Positions 50,130 to 59,931 of a stretch of 64,000 bases of DNA are shown one piece after another; position 1 is the first letter of the stretch, and each line of letters starts with the position of its first letter. The notes beneath the pieces are model-generated. The model saw only the letters and a list, made by a program, of their open reading frames with translations, ran no database searches and had not been told where the DNA came from. The DNA comes from Chryseobacterium sp. G0162 (GTDB taxonomy: Bacteria; Bacteroidota; Bacteroidia; Flavobacteriales; Weeksellaceae), in the NCBI RefSeq assembly GCF_003815715.1, contig NZ_CP033922.1:4760001-4824000 (forward strand). The letters are read 5' to 3'. Both the position numbers and the translations under genes were made by a program.

Positions 50130-52826
50130 ATGAAAAAACTAATAATGTTTCTGGTGCTTTTGTTCTCTGTTTTTACGTTCGCACAAACCACAAAGACATC
50201 CTATACCTGTCCTATGCATCCCGAAGTAGTCTCTTCAAAACCTGGAGACTGCCCGAAGTGTAAAATGACGTTGGTAAAGAAAACGATGGTAATACAGCCC
50301 AAAGTTGTGACAAAGCCAGTAGTGAAATCTGTGCCTAAAGTAGAAACGAAAGCAAAACCAGAAGAAGTAAAAGTTAATCAATCCCAAGTTTCATCTTCAT
50401 TAAAGTCTATATCTCAAACCATTTATGCTTGTCCAATGCATCCTGAAGTGATTTCGGATAAGCCGGGAAAGTGTCCTAAATGCGGTATGGAACTGGAAAG
50501 GAAAGAAGACCATCAACATGATGTGGTTGAAGATCCTAAAGTAGAAAAATCAGTTCTAAAAAGAAATTCCGAAAACGGAAAACTTACTTTTGGTGGAAAG
50601 AAAGTTCGTTATGATCTGTATGTAAAAGATACCATTGTCAATTTTACAGGGAAAAACAGACGGGCCATTGCGATTAACGGTAAACTTCAGGCTCCTACAT
50701 TGTATTTTACAGAAGGGGATACTGCAGAAATTTACCTGCATAATATGCTTAAAGAAAATACAGGACTTCACTGGCATGGAGTCATTCTTCCTAATGAACA
50801 GGATGGGGTTCCATATCTTACCACAAAACCTGTAAAACCTGGAGAGACGCATTTATATAAATTTAAAATCTCCCAAAACGGTACCTATTGGTATCATTCA
50901 CATGAAGCTTTACAGGAACAGATAGGAATGAACGGAATTCTTGTCTTTAAAAAGAGAGAAGGAGAGCCGAAAACAGAGTATAATGCTGAAATTCCTGTTC
51001 TGTTAGGAGATTGGAGTGATGATGATCCCATGCAGATTGCTCGTCGACTTCATATGGCCAATACGGATTGGTATGCGGTGAAGAAAAATGCAGTTCAGAG
51101 TTATTGGGAAGCCATCAAATCCGGAAACTTCGGGACAAAAGCCCTGAATGAATGGAAAAGAATGGAAGCCATGGATGTAAGTGATGTCTATTATGATAAA
51201 TTCCTAATCAATGGAGCTCCAAGTTCTGATTATTCTAACCTGAAAGCAGGAGATAAAGTAAGACTAAGAGTAGCCAATGGCGGTTCATCCACTTATTTCT
51301 GGCTGAATTATGGCGGCGGAAAAATAAAAGTAGTAGGAAATGACGGAAATGATGTGGTTCCGGTAGAGATTGACCGATTGATTGTAGGGGTCTCAGAAAC
51401 CTATGATATTGAAGTAACCATTCCTGAAAATAAAAACTTTGAGTTTCGTGCGACTTCAGAAGATAGGATAGGACATGCTTCACTATGGCTGGGTTCCGGA
51501 GAAAAAGTAGATGCACCTAATTTGCCAAGATTAATGCTCTTTGAAGGGATGAAAATGATGAACGGGATGATGGAAATGAGCGGAAATATGAAGCCAATGA
51601 CCATGACGATGGGAAATCAAATGATGGATATGAATGAAGTGATGTATCCGGAAATTCCTGAAAGTCAAAGAAAAACAACGGCGAAACATATTAATGAAAT
51701 GATGGGAGTGAAAACAAAGGAAGAAGACAAGAAAGAAGATCATTCTCAACATGAAGGGATGGATATGAAAGAGGAAAAGACCATTAAAAGGTTATCTTAT
51801 AATATTTTAAAATCTCCTGAAAAAACAATTCTTCCTACCGACAGCATTCGTGAAATGAAATTTACCCTGGAAGGAAATATGAACCATTATTTGTGGACGC
51901 TGGATAATAAAACAGTTACGGAAACAGATAAAATTCTGATAAAAAAAGGGGAGATTGTAAGAATCAAGTTATATAATAATTCCATGATGCGCCACCCGAT
52001 GCACCTTCACGGGCACGACTTCAGATTGATTAACTCAAAAGGAGAGTATTCTCCGTTGAAAAATGTAGTAGATATTATGCCGATGGAAACTGTTACTCTG
52101 GAATTTGCAGCCAATCAGGATGGAGACTGGTTTTTCCATTGTCATATTCTATACCATATGATGGCTGGGATGGGGAGAATCTTCAGTTATGAAAATTCAA
52201 AACCGAATCCACAGCTTCCGAATAGAAAGCTCGCCTGGAAAAACTTTTTAAAAGATAATAAAATGGTAAGCTCTATGGCAATGCTGGATGTGGCAAGCAA
52301 CAAAATTCATGCGGAAACCATGACGATGTTCGGGCCAAGATGGGCGAACCTGAATGAGTTTCACTCCAACTGGAACTTCGATCATTTTGATGGAAGTGTG
52401 AAAGTGGGAAGATTCTTAGGGAAATTCCAATGGGCACTTCCTTATGCAGGATTCAGAGCTCAGAAGAACCATGAGATCATGGAACGACAGATGGCAGAAG
52501 ATATGGGGATGGATTTTCATGGGAAGAAAACCTGGTTTGGCCAACAGAAAGCTTCAAAAAACAGATATTCATTTATGGTCGGGATGCAATATGTTTTACC
52601 GATGTTGATTACTGCAGATGCAAGTGTAGACCAGAACGGAAAAGTATTGTTGGAACTCAGCAGAGAGGATATTCCGCTTTCCAGAAGATTGAGAGGAAAT
52701 TTCAGTGTCAATTCTGATGGAGAGTTTTCAACAGGAATAAGATATATTGTTCAGAAATATCTATCTATTTCCGGAAACTATGATAATGAAATGGGCTGGG
52801 GTGCCGGTGTTACCTTAACCTACTAA
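50130..52826 (+). CDS. multicopper oxidase with two N-terminal metal-binding modules and a C-terminal CopB-like region
   Basis: An 898-residue exported enzyme with a signal peptide to ~residue 19. Two heavy-metal-binding modules follow (YTCPMHPEVVSSKPGDCPKC at 25-44 and YACPMHPEVISDKPGKCPKC at 99-118). The cupredoxin domains (~145-700) hold all copper ligand motifs: LHWHG, YWYHSH, HPMHLHGHDF and HCHILYHMMAGM. A Met-rich insert (MKMMNGMMEMSGNM, MTMTMGNQMMDMNE) suits Cu(I) binding. The last ~170 residues look like the CopB outer-membrane domain (FGPRWANLNEFHSNWNFDHFDG to the C-terminal GWGAGVTLTY). Likely oxidises Cu(I) in the periplasm. Confidence 0.93.
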   Translation: MKKLIMFLVLLFSVFTFAQTTKTSYTCPMHPEVVSSKPGDCPKCKMTLVKKTMVIQPKVVTKPVVKSVPKVETKAKPEEVKVNQSQVSSSLKSISQTIYACPMHPEVISDKPGKCPKCGMELERKEDHQHDVVEDPKVEKSVLKRNSENGKLTFGGKKVRYDLYVKDTIVNFTGKNRRAIAINGKLQAPTLYFTEGDTAEIYLHNMLKENTGLHWHGVILPNEQDGVPYLTTKPVKPGETHLYKFKISQNGTYWYHSHEALQEQIGMNGILVFKKREGEPKTEYNAEIPVLLGDWSDDDPMQIARRLHMANTDWYAVKKNAVQSYWEAIKSGNFGTKALNEWKRMEAMDVSDVYYDKFLINGAPSSDYSNLKAGDKVRLRVANGGSSTYFWLNYGGGKIKVVGNDGNDVVPVEIDRLIVGVSETYDIEVTIPENKNFEFRATSEDRIGHASLWLGSGEKVDAPNLPRLMLFEGMKMMNGMMEMSGNMKPMTMTMGNQMMDMNEVMYPEIPESQRKTTAKHINEMMGVKTKEEDKKEDHSQHEGMDMKEEKTIKRLSYNILKSPEKTILPTDSIREMKFTLEGNMNHYLWTLDNKTVTETDKILIKKGEIVRIKLYNNSMMRHPMHLHGHDFRLINSKGEYSPLKNVVDIMPMETVTLEFAANQDGDWFFHCHILYHMMAGMGRIFSYENSKPNPQLPNRKLAWKNFLKDNKMVSSMAMLDVASNKIHAETMTMFGPRWANLNEFHSNWNFDHFDGSVKVGRFLGKFQWALPYAGFRAQKNHEIMERQMAEDMGMDFHGKKTWFGQQKASKNRYSFMVGMQYVLPMLITADASVDQNGKVLLELSREDIPLSRRLRGNFSVNSDGEFSTGIRYIVQKYLSISGNYDNEMGWGAGVTLTY

Positions 52827-52864
52827 TTTTTAATCACATTATTTTATAAAATCAGTTAGAAACA

Positions 52865-53500
52865 ATGAAAAATATAATAACCGTATTGTTAGTGGGTGCT
52901 ACATTATATTCATGTACTAAACCCGAAAATAAAGTATCTGAAAATAAGGCAGCAGAGCCGGAAATCAAAAGCATCGAGAAAACCGATTCTGTTGTAGCTT
53001 TAAATCAAAACCAGGAAGTAAAAGAAAACTCGACAGAAAATAAAAAGGAAACCGTTGAACTTTCAGCTTTTCCTATACAGCAAGTGATCAAAGGATATCT
53101 TCCTTTAAAAAATGCTTTAGCTCAGGATAATTCTCAAAAAGCTTCTGATGCTGCTAAAAGCCTGTTTTCTATACTAAAGAAAATAGATATCAGTAAGATC
53201 AATGTAAAAAACAACTCAGAATTGCGAGATATTCTGGAAAGTGCTTCAGAAAATGCAGAACATATTGGGGAGAACTCTGATGATATAGGACATCAAAGAG
53301 AGCATTTGCTCTCCCTGAGTAATGATATTACAGATTTGATTGAAGAAGTAGGAACCGGGGGGATAAAATTATATCAGGATTTTTGCCCTATGTACAATAA
53401 TGGAAAAGGAGGAACCTGGATTAGTGAGACAAAAGAAATTGTCAATCCTTATGAAGGGACAAAAATGCTTAACTGTGGATCTGTAAAAAAGGTTTTATAG
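52865..53500 (+). CDS. DUF3347 lipoprotein
   Basis: A 211-residue protein with a lipoprotein signal (VLLVGATLYSCTK) and a charged linker (~20-70). The C-terminal DUF3347 domain contains LPLKNALAQDNSQKASDAAK, YQDFCPMYNNGKGGTWISETKEI and NPYEGTKMLNCGSV. It is a second member of the family in the same operon and shares the Cys-Pro-Met and terminal Cys. The haem-binding gene follows after four bases. Confidence 0.9.
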   Translation: MKNIITVLLVGATLYSCTKPENKVSENKAAEPEIKSIEKTDSVVALNQNQEVKENSTENKKETVELSAFPIQQVIKGYLPLKNALAQDNSQKASDAAKSLFSILKKIDISKINVKNNSELRDILESASENAEHIGENSDDIGHQREHLLSLSNDITDLIEEVGTGGIKLYQDFCPMYNNGKGGTWISETKEIVNPYEGTKMLNCGSVKKVL

Positions 53501-53504
53501 ACGG

Positions 53505-53966
53505 ATGAGCCTCTTCTTTAAAAGAATATTTTTGGGGTCTATCTTTATCTTTTTAATAATTCAGGTGATTCAGCCTGTTCGTAATATTGATTATGGACAG
53601 GTGCCTTCATCTGACATTTCAAAAGTGTATAAGATTCCTAGAAAAGTACAATCTATTTTGAGAACTTCATGCTACGATTGCCATAGTAATGGAACGAATT
53701 ATCCCACTTATGCATACATTCAGCCATTCAGCTATTTTGTTGAAAATCATATCAAAGAAGGAAAGAAGGAGCTGAACTTTAGCGAATGGGGACTTTACAG
53801 CCAAAGGAAACAATCTAATAAACTAGAAGCTGTTGAGAATCAGATAAAGCTAGGAAAAATGCCACTTTCTTCATACCTCTATCTCCATCATGATGCAAAA
53901 CTTTCTGATGAAAAGATCAAAGAAGTTGTTGACTGGATAGAGTCAATCCATAAAGAAGACAGGTAG
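53505..53966 (+). CDS. haem-binding domain protein
   Basis: A 153-residue protein with one N-terminal membrane anchor (FFKRIFLGSIFIFLIIQVIQP). Next comes the c-type haem motif CYDCH in TSCYDCHSNGTNYPTYAYIQP (near residue 56). The remainder, NFSEWGLYSQRKQSNKLE, MPLSSYLYLHHDAKLSDEKI and VVDWIES, matches the haem-binding family common in Bacteroidetes. It may pass electrons to or from the copper enzyme (inference). It starts 4 bases after the DUF3347 gene. Confidence 0.9.
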   Translation: MSLFFKRIFLGSIFIFLIIQVIQPVRNIDYGQVPSSDISKVYKIPRKVQSILRTSCYDCHSNGTNYPTYAYIQPFSYFVENHIKEGKKELNFSEWGLYSQRKQSNKLEAVENQIKLGKMPLSSYLYLHHDAKLSDEKIKEVVDWIESIHKEDR

Positions 53967-54002
53967 AAGGATAAAGGCAGAACATCTATGAGTAGAAAAC
54001 AA

Positions 54003-54034
54003 AAAGCCATCTCAATGAAGAGATGGCTTTGTTT
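54003..54034. terminator. bidirectional terminator between the copper module and the S9 peptidase
   Basis: Stem AAAGCCATCTC / AGATGGCTTT with a short loop. T-rich on both strands, between convergent genes. Confidence 0.85.
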
Positions 54035-54049
54035 ATTAAACCTTACTGT

Positions 54050-56083
54050 TTATTTTTTAGGTTTTGTTTCCTGATTTTTTGCTGCCGGAGTGTAGGTCAC
54101 TTTTGTAATATCAACCGTCATTTCTTTCAGACGTTTTGCTACATTTTCAGGCATATCTTTCTGGTATCTTCCGCCAATAACTTCGGAAAGGAACTTTTCT
54201 GTTTCAGCATACATCGCCATGCTGTTAACCGGTTTTCTGAATCCGTGTCCTTCATCATCAGCTAAAATATAATTTACTTTTTTCCCTTTATCGCGAAGGG
54301 CAATGACGATCTGGTCTGCTTCAGCCTGTTTTACCCTAGGGTCATTAGCTCCCTGAACAATCAGCAATGGCTTGTTGATTTTATCTACGCTGAATAAAGG
54401 ACTTGCTGCATGCATTATTTTTTTTCCTTCCTCAGTATTAGGATTACCTACCATACCATATAAAGATGCGCGGGCAGCTTCCCAATATGCGGGAACAGAA
54501 TCTAATAAAGTAAATAAGTTACTTGGTCCTACAATGTCCACTCCCGCAGCATAGACATCCGGAGTAAAGGCCAGACCTGCCAGTGTTGCATAACCACCGT
54601 AGCTTCCCCCCATAATAACAACTTTATTCTTATCAGCGATTCCCTTTTCAATCAGATGTTTTACTCCCCAGGTGATATCATCCTGCATCAATTTTCCCCA
54701 TTGCAGATCTCCTGCATTTTGAAATTTTTTCCCATATCCGCCACTTGCTCTGAAGTTAGGCTGCAGTACAGCATATCCTCTGTTCGCCAAAAACTGTACT
54801 ATTGAATTATATCCCCAATAGTCTCTCGGTCCCTTTGGTCCTCCATGAACTAGAACTACTACAGGTACGTTCTTACCTGAAGATCCAGATGGTAAAGTAA
54901 AATAAGCCGGAATTTCAAGTCCATCACTGCTTTTATAGCGAATTGGTGTCATAGAAGCCAGATATTTTTCAACTTTTTTCAGTTCTGGTCTTGGAGTATA
55001 TTGGAAAATTAACTCTTTTGTTTTGGTGTCGAAGAAATAAGACTCAGAAACATATTGATCACCCCAAACAGAGATTAAAAACTTAGAATAATCTTTTGTT
55101 GAGCTTGAGAAATCAACCTCTCTTCCAGGAAATTTGCTTTTTAAAAATTTATAATTGGCTTCCCATGTTTTATCCTTCCAGTAATAATCAGTTTTATCTC
55201 CGGTATAAGAAGTGGAAATCATTTTTCTGGTATTTCTGTCCATAAACAGTCCGCCGAAATCTACTTTTTCTTTAGGATCACTTTCTATTTTCGTTGTTTG
55301 TTTGGTTTTTGGATCCATCATAAATAATGTTGATTTATCCAGAGCCCCATTGTTGGTTACCAGGTAAAACTTAGAATTGTCTTCGTTCCAGTTTGGAATA
55401 TAAGCTTCTTCGGTTACCAATGTTTCATAGATAGGAGTCAGTTTATCACCCTCTTTGTAAAGGAATTGGGTAGTCCCTTTATCATCCGTCCTGTTTAAAA
55501 TTCTGAGCTTTTCATCCCAATCAAAATTGTATCCTGTAATACGGTCTTTATTTTCAAAGACCTTTTTCAGCTCGCCGGTAGAAATTTTTAATGAGTATAG
55601 ATCATGCCATGCTTTATCACGATTATTCAATCCGACCATCAATAGATCAGGATCTTTTCTGCTTACCATATAGATCTGAGCTCTTACTTCATTGATTGGG
55701 GTCAGATTCCTTGACTCAGGAACTCCGTTTGTAGCCTTTGCCATTGGATCTACCGCAAAAATATTCATGTTCTCATCTCCGTTTTTATCCTTTACATACA
55801 ATATATATTTTCCGTCTTCTGACCAGAAATATCCATTTAATGGACGCTTGCTGTCTGTTAATGGGCGTGCTTTTTCAAAAGATTCGTCAATTTTTTTTAC
55901 CCATATATTCATGATGCCTCCATATTCTTTCGTAAATGAAATCCATTTTCCATCCGGGCTTAATTGTCCGCCGGAAATTTCAGGATTCCCAAAGAATAAT
56001 CCTCTGTCCAGCAATGGGACATCTTGTGCCTGTGCGGTAGTCATTCCCATGACAAGGAGCAATACATAAAAGATTTTTTTCAT
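54050..56083 (-). CDS. S9 family prolyl-oligopeptidase-type peptidase
   Basis: A 677-residue exported serine peptidase. A signal peptide ([17 protein letters not shown]) is followed by a beta-propeller (~25-400) and then an alpha/beta hydrolase domain. The triad is the Ser in [13 protein letters not shown], Asp in [14 protein letters not shown] and His in [10 protein letters not shown]. The lysine-rich tail (NQETKPKK) is a few residues. Family members release dipeptides from peptide ends or act on blocked peptides. The start MKKIF at 56083 is used; the ATG at 56119 would add an unlikely tail before the signal. Confidence 0.95.
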   Translation of the reverse strand: MKKIFYVLLLVMGMTTAQAQDVPLLDRGLFFGNPEISGGQLSPDGKWISFTKEYGGIMNIWVKKIDESFEKARPLTDSKRPLNGYFWSEDGKYILYVKDKNGDENMNIFAVDPMAKATNGVPESRNLTPINEVRAQIYMVSRKDPDLLMVGLNNRDKAWHDLYSLKISTGELKKVFENKDRITGYNFDWDEKLRILNRTDDKGTTQFLYKEGDKLTPIYETLVTEEAYIPNWNEDNSKFYLVTNNGALDKSTLFMMDPKTKQTTKIESDPKEKVDFGGLFMDRNTRKMISTSYTGDKTDYYWKDKTWEANYKFLKSKFPGREVDFSSSTKDYSKFLISVWGDQYVSESYFFDTKTKELIFQYTPRPELKKVEKYLASMTPIRYKSSDGLEIPAYFTLPSGSSGKNVPVVVLVHGGPKGPRDYWGYNSIVQFLANRGYAVLQPNFRASGGYGKKFQNAGDLQWGKLMQDDITWGVKHLIEKGIADKNKVVIMGGSYGGYATLAGLAFTPDVYAAGVDIVGPSNLFTLLDSVPAYWEAARASLYGMVGNPNTEEGKKIMHAASPLFSVDKINKPLLIVQGANDPRVKQAEADQIVIALRDKGKKVNYILADDEGHGFRKPVNSMAMYAETEKFLSEVIGGRYQKDMPENVAKRLKEMTVDITKVTYTPAAKNQETKPKK

Positions 56084-56179
56084 ATTTTTTTGATTTTTGA
56101 TATTGGTTAATTTAGTCATTTATTTCCATAGAAAATGATGGTTTTTTATTCTTTTTATTTGAAATTGTGAAGATTAGGT

Positions 56180-57298
56180 TTATATATCCAATTCAATAAT
56201 TTTCTTTGCCATCTTTTGGCTGATGCTTTCAGGAATTAAACGCATCATGAAATTCCGCAATGAATTTCCATGCTCCCATTGAGAAATTTTTCCGATACTA
56301 CGGCTTGTATTCACAATATAATCTACTTTTTTTCTTCTGATTTTCTGAAACTCTTCAAAAATAGCATTGAAGTCTTTGTTTTTTTCCAATAATCTGCCAA
56401 GAACATAAGCGTCTTCAATGGCCTGACATGCCCCTTGCCCCATATTGGGTGTAGTGGCATGAGCTGCATCTCCAATCAGACATAAATTTTCAGTATACCA
56501 TTTTGGGATAGGAGTGAGGTCCGAAATACTGTTACAGATAATATTTTCTTTTGCTGTAGCTTCTATGAGGTTCAACACCAAATCATCAAAGTCTCTAAAA
56601 ATGTATGCAATTTCTGAATATCTGCTAAAGCTTTTTTCATTGATACACGCATACCAATACACTTTTTTCTCGGAGATCTTTACAAAGCCGAAACGCTTTC
56701 CTTTTCCCCACATTTCAAAAGCTTCGTGATGGTATTGCTCAGGTAATTCAAAATCTACCAATCCCCGCCAGCATTTCTGTCCGGAACTTCTTATAGAACC
56801 GGCTTTTAAGATCTGATCCCGGATAGAAGATTTTATACCATCAGCCCCAAAAACAATAGTGCTTTCTATCTGATTTCCATTCTCAAAATCCAAGATGTAA
56901 TTTTCCTTTTTTTCAATTTTTTGTAGGGAATAATTCAGTTGAATAGATCTTTCATTCAGGTTTTCGGCAAGAATTCGCTGTAACTCTGCCCGATGGATAG
57001 CAACATTACAAGAGTTATATTGTTTCTCAAGCTCAAGAATTTCCGTTTTTGAAAAAGGCTTCATAGATTCGTTTGATAATGTGATTCTGTGAATTTTGTT
57101 TCCTGCTTTTTCAATTTTTTCTTTTAAACCCAGTTTGTCAAAGATCTGCATGGCATTTACAGCCATCATGATCCCAGCGCCTACAGGTTTTATTTCCGGT
57201 GCAGATTCGTAGATGGTAAAATCGTATCCATTTTGTTTTAGAACATTTCCTAAGGTGAGTCCGCCAATTCCGGCTCCGATGATTGAAATGGTATTCAT
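56180..57298 (-). CDS. FAD-dependent monooxygenase (aromatic hydroxylase type)
   Basis: A 372-residue flavoprotein. The FAD dinucleotide site IIGAGIGGLTLGNVL is at the N-terminus; GIMMAVNAMQIFDKLGL follows; VFGADGIKSSIRDQ and the second FAD motif LIGDAAHATTPNMGQGACQAIED are present. It fits the group of salicylate-, urate- and TetX-like hydroxylases. The substrate is unknown; TetX-like tetracycline oxidation is possible but not shown by sequence. It stands alone between convergent and co-oriented genes. Confidence 0.9.
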   Translation of the reverse strand: MNTISIIGAGIGGLTLGNVLKQNGYDFTIYESAPEIKPVGAGIMMAVNAMQIFDKLGLKEKIEKAGNKIHRITLSNESMKPFSKTEILELEKQYNSCNVAIHRAELQRILAENLNERSIQLNYSLQKIEKKENYILDFENGNQIESTIVFGADGIKSSIRDQILKAGSIRSSGQKCWRGLVDFELPEQYHHEAFEMWGKGKRFGFVKISEKKVYWYACINEKSFSRYSEIAYIFRDFDDLVLNLIEATAKENIICNSISDLTPIPKWYTENLCLIGDAAHATTPNMGQGACQAIEDAYVLGRLLEKNKDFNAIFEEFQKIRRKKVDYIVNTSRSIGKISQWEHGNSLRNFMMRLIPESISQKMAKKIIELDI

Positions 57299-57426
57299 GA
57301 GATTGATTTGATTTTTGTTCCGGATTCACTAATAAAATAATTGATGTATTCGTTGTTGAAAATACCTGAATTATAATAAGATAGCTTAGAGTTATGTCAG
57401 TTGTATAAGATAGTATTCTGAAAAGT

Positions 57427-57927
57427 CTATAATGTTAGCATAAAGCTTTCAGATACTTTCTGGAAACCATACTTACCGAAAAAATGATGGGCACCATGAT
57501 TATCAACACCACTTTCCAGCATAATAAAACTTATATTCCAGTTTTTGGACTCCTGAATCACCTCCTCCAAAAGCCTGCTTCCGAGAGATTGCCCTCTTAC
57601 TGATTGATCCAAAAGCATATCTTCCAGAATAGCATATTTTTTAAACGGACTGTTGATTACATTGAAAACCAACATTCCCACAATTTTCCCTTCTTCATTT
57701 TCAGCGATTAAAATATTCAGTTTTGAAGTCCCATCATAATCATAATCGTTCATAAGCTGTTCCGTGAAGACGGTTCTAAGATCTGGGTTCCAGTGTTCGG
57801 AATCCAAAGCCCTGCCATACATGATTTCACTGTGAGAGATGTAGGAATCGGTTTTATGAGTGATAAAAAAATCTACGAGTTCTTCAACACGTGTTTTATC
57901 AGTAAGCCATTTCGTAGTATATTTCAT
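57427..57927 (-). CDS. GNAT-family N-acetyltransferase
   Basis: A 166-residue soluble acetyltransferase. The acetyl-CoA-binding motif (SVRGQSLGSRLLEEVIQESK), strand IVGMLVFNVIN and the C-terminal motif HHFFGKYGFQKVSE are visible. The substrate is not determined. It lies 8 bases before (downstream on the minus strand of) the lipoprotein gene at 57936, so both may form one transcript. Confidence 0.88.
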   Translation of the reverse strand: MKYTTKWLTDKTRVEELVDFFITHKTDSYISHSEIMYGRALDSEHWNPDLRTVFTEQLMNDYDYDGTSKLNILIAENEEGKIVGMLVFNVINSPFKKYAILEDMLLDQSVRGQSLGSRLLEEVIQESKNWNISFIMLESGVDNHGAHHFFGKYGFQKVSESFMLTL

Positions 57928-57935
57928 AAAAGGTA

Positions 57936-58529
57936 TTATTTTATATTTTTTAATTCTTCCAACAGTTTGTTCTGTTTATTGATAAAAGCGTCCAAACTGT
58001 CTGTTTTTAAAGGATGGGCGTTTTGATACTTTTCAATTTCAGAAAGCGTTTTTCTGATTTTAAAGGCAGTATATAAGTTGTTCAGATTGATATTGTTTTT
58101 ATTAATTTGTGCAATCAGTGAAATAATATTCTTGGTTTTTACACTATATTGATCTGCACTGGTTTGAATTTCTTTTTCAATTTGCTGTTTGATCAAAGAA
58201 TCTGTAATAGATTTTGCTGAATATCCGGCTTCTTTGTAAAACGCTTCAGATTTGCCAAGTATTTCATTATATGTTTTTAAGAGCTCGGCACTTTCTTTTT
58301 GCGCTTTCAGTATTTTATCATCAAGTGCTTTAAGGTTTTTATCATTTTTAATAAGCTCAGAATAAGTTTTATCAATAAGATTATCATTACGATAGCTTTC
58401 AAAAGATCCTGATACAGAAGATTCTGCATTATCAATAGCATTTTCTATAATGGGAGGATTTTGATGCTGACTTTCTCTACAGGAAAGTACAAATAAAGCC
58501 AATGTTATTGCGAAAAGTATTTTTTTCAT
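57936..58529 (-). CDS. helical lipoprotein of unknown function
   Basis: A 197-residue protein with a lipoprotein signal (LFAITLALFVLSCRE, Cys ~17). The body is largely helical and charged, with probable coiled-coil parts (LKALDDKILKAQKESAELLKTY, FINKQNKLLEELKN). No family is recognised. It probably shares its transcript with the acetyltransferase gene just downstream. Confidence 0.7.
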   Translation of the reverse strand: MKKILFAITLALFVLSCRESQHQNPPIIENAIDNAESSVSGSFESYRNDNLIDKTYSELIKNDKNLKALDDKILKAQKESAELLKTYNEILGKSEAFYKEAGYSAKSITDSLIKQQIEKEIQTSADQYSVKTKNIISLIAQINKNNINLNNLYTAFKIRKTLSEIEKYQNAHPLKTDSLDAFINKQNKLLEELKNIK

Positions 58530-58633
58530 TGTGATTTTAGTTAAGTTTATATTGTATTGGTGGAAATTGATGTCTTATCTATTAGTTGATAGGGTTTTAA
58601 TAATTGTTACAAATGCTATATCTACAAAAATAA

Positions 58634-58668
58634 AAAAAACGGAGCCTGAAAACAGACTCCGCTTATAA
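58634..58668 (-). terminator. terminator after rpoD
   Basis: Minus-strand stem CGGAGTCTG / AGGCTCCG with a short loop followed by eight T residues. Confidence 0.9.
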
Positions 58669-58685
58669 AATTGTTTGCGCTAAAA

Positions 58686-59552
58686 TTATTTACCTAAATA
58701 AGATTTAAGGATCTTACTTCTGGTATTGTGTTTTAGTCTCTTAATTGCTTTTTCTTTGATCTGACGAACTCTCTCTCTTGTAAGATCGAAAGTTTCACCA
58801 ATTTCTTCTAAAGTCATTGGGTGTTTTCCGTTCAATCCAAAGTATAATCTTACCAAATCAGCCTCTCTTGGAGTTAAAGTATTCAATGCTCTTTCGATTT
58901 CAATCTGAAGAGATTCAAGCATTAAATCTTTATCAGGACTTGGAGATTCTCCTGAACGTAATACATCATAAAGATTAGAATCTTCACCTTCTACTAAAGG
59001 TGCATCCATAGACAGGTGTCTACCGGAGTTTTTCATAGATTCTTTGATATCTTCCTCACTCATGTCAAGAACTTCAGCCAATTCTTCCGGAGAAGGGGGT
59101 CTTTCATTTTCCTGCTCAAGGTGAGCGTATGCTTTATTAATTTTATTGATGGAACCAATTTTGTTCAACGGAAGTCTTACAATTCTTGATTGTTCAGCTA
59201 ACGCCTGTAAAATTGATTGACGGATCCACCATACTGCATAAGAGATAAATTTGAAACCTCTAGTTTCATCGTACCTTTTTGCCGCCTTCATTAATCCTAA
59301 GTTACCCTCATTAATCAAATCGGGTAAGGAAAGACCTTGGTTTTGGTATTGCTTAGATACAGAAACTACGAAACGAAGGTTGGCTTTGATTAATTTCTCC
59401 AATGCGGCTCTGTCGCCAGCACGTATTCTTTGTGCCAATTCTACTTCCTCGTCCGCAGTAATCAGTTCCACTTTACCAATTTCCTGCAAATACTTGTCTA
59501 ATGAAGCAGTTTCCCTGTTGGTAACCTGCTTAGTGATTTTTAATTGTCTCAT
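58686..59552 (-). CDS. rpoD: primary RNA polymerase sigma factor
   Basis: A 288-residue sigma-70 factor without region 1.1, the size usual for the Bacteroidetes housekeeping sigma. Region 1.2 [15 protein letters not shown]; region 2 [52 protein letters not shown]; region 3 [19 protein letters not shown]; region 4 [44 protein letters not shown] are all present. Such sigma factors recognise TTG / TAnnTTTG promoters, which occur in this window. A terminator follows. Confidence 0.97.
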   Translation of the reverse strand: MRQLKITKQVTNRETASLDKYLQEIGKVELITADEEVELAQRIRAGDRAALEKLIKANLRFVVSVSKQYQNQGLSLPDLINEGNLGLMKAAKRYDETRGFKFISYAVWWIRQSILQALAEQSRIVRLPLNKIGSINKINKAYAHLEQENERPPSPEELAEVLDMSEEDIKESMKNSGRHLSMDAPLVEGEDSNLYDVLRSGESPSPDKDLMLESLQIEIERALNTLTPREADLVRLYFGLNGKHPMTLEEIGETFDLTRERVRQIKEKAIKRLKHNTRSKILKSYLGK

Positions 59553-59877
59553 TTATTTTATCCTCAAAAAAGAGTTACTATATAATGTACGTATGGAAAT
59601 ATAAAAAGGTTACACAAGTTTTACTTTTTTATTAAATATTTTAATTGAATGTGAATAGAAGGCTCCAGGACAGGATTTAAAAGTCGGAAATAATATTTTC
59701 TAAGCAAGAGAAATACAGAAAAGTAAATTTCTTATATCTTTTATTGGGAATGGCTGCTATTATTCCTATCCTTTGGAAGGTATCAAAAATTCAAAGGCTT
59801 TTTGACGGGATGGTTTAAAACAATAATTTTCATAGAACATACAACATCAAACTTTAAATCTAGAACTTTAAGCCAAA
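59553..59877. other. gap with a possible short remnant
   Basis: Holds an open stretch of ~40 codons (59690-59818) reading KQEKYRKVNFLYLLLGMAAI and PILWKVSKIQRLFDGMV to a stop, with one hydrophobic segment but no good start. A GGACAGGATTT motif recurs near 60890. No clear promoter for rpoD was found, though a near-match TATATTTC is on the minus strand at ~59600. Confidence 0.3.
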
Positions 59878-59906
59878 AAAACGGAACCGAAGTCCCGTTT
59901 TTATCT
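59878..59906 (-). terminator. terminator after the S1/P1 nuclease gene
   Basis: Imperfect stem AAACGGGACTTCGG / CCGTTT on the minus strand with A/T runs outside. It resembles the AACGGAAC hairpin at 43098. Confidence 0.65.
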
Positions 59907-59931
59907 GTATCTATAAGAATTTTATTTTCAA

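Noticed and set aside
51235..51752. Minus-strand His-rich frames inside the multicopper oxidase gene
   Set aside because: They are shadows of the Met- and His-rich coding sequence on the plus strand.
56180..57298. Calling the FAD monooxygenase TetX (tetracycline resistance)
   Set aside because: Family-level motifs are shared by many hydroxylases; sequence alone does not show tetracycline specificity.
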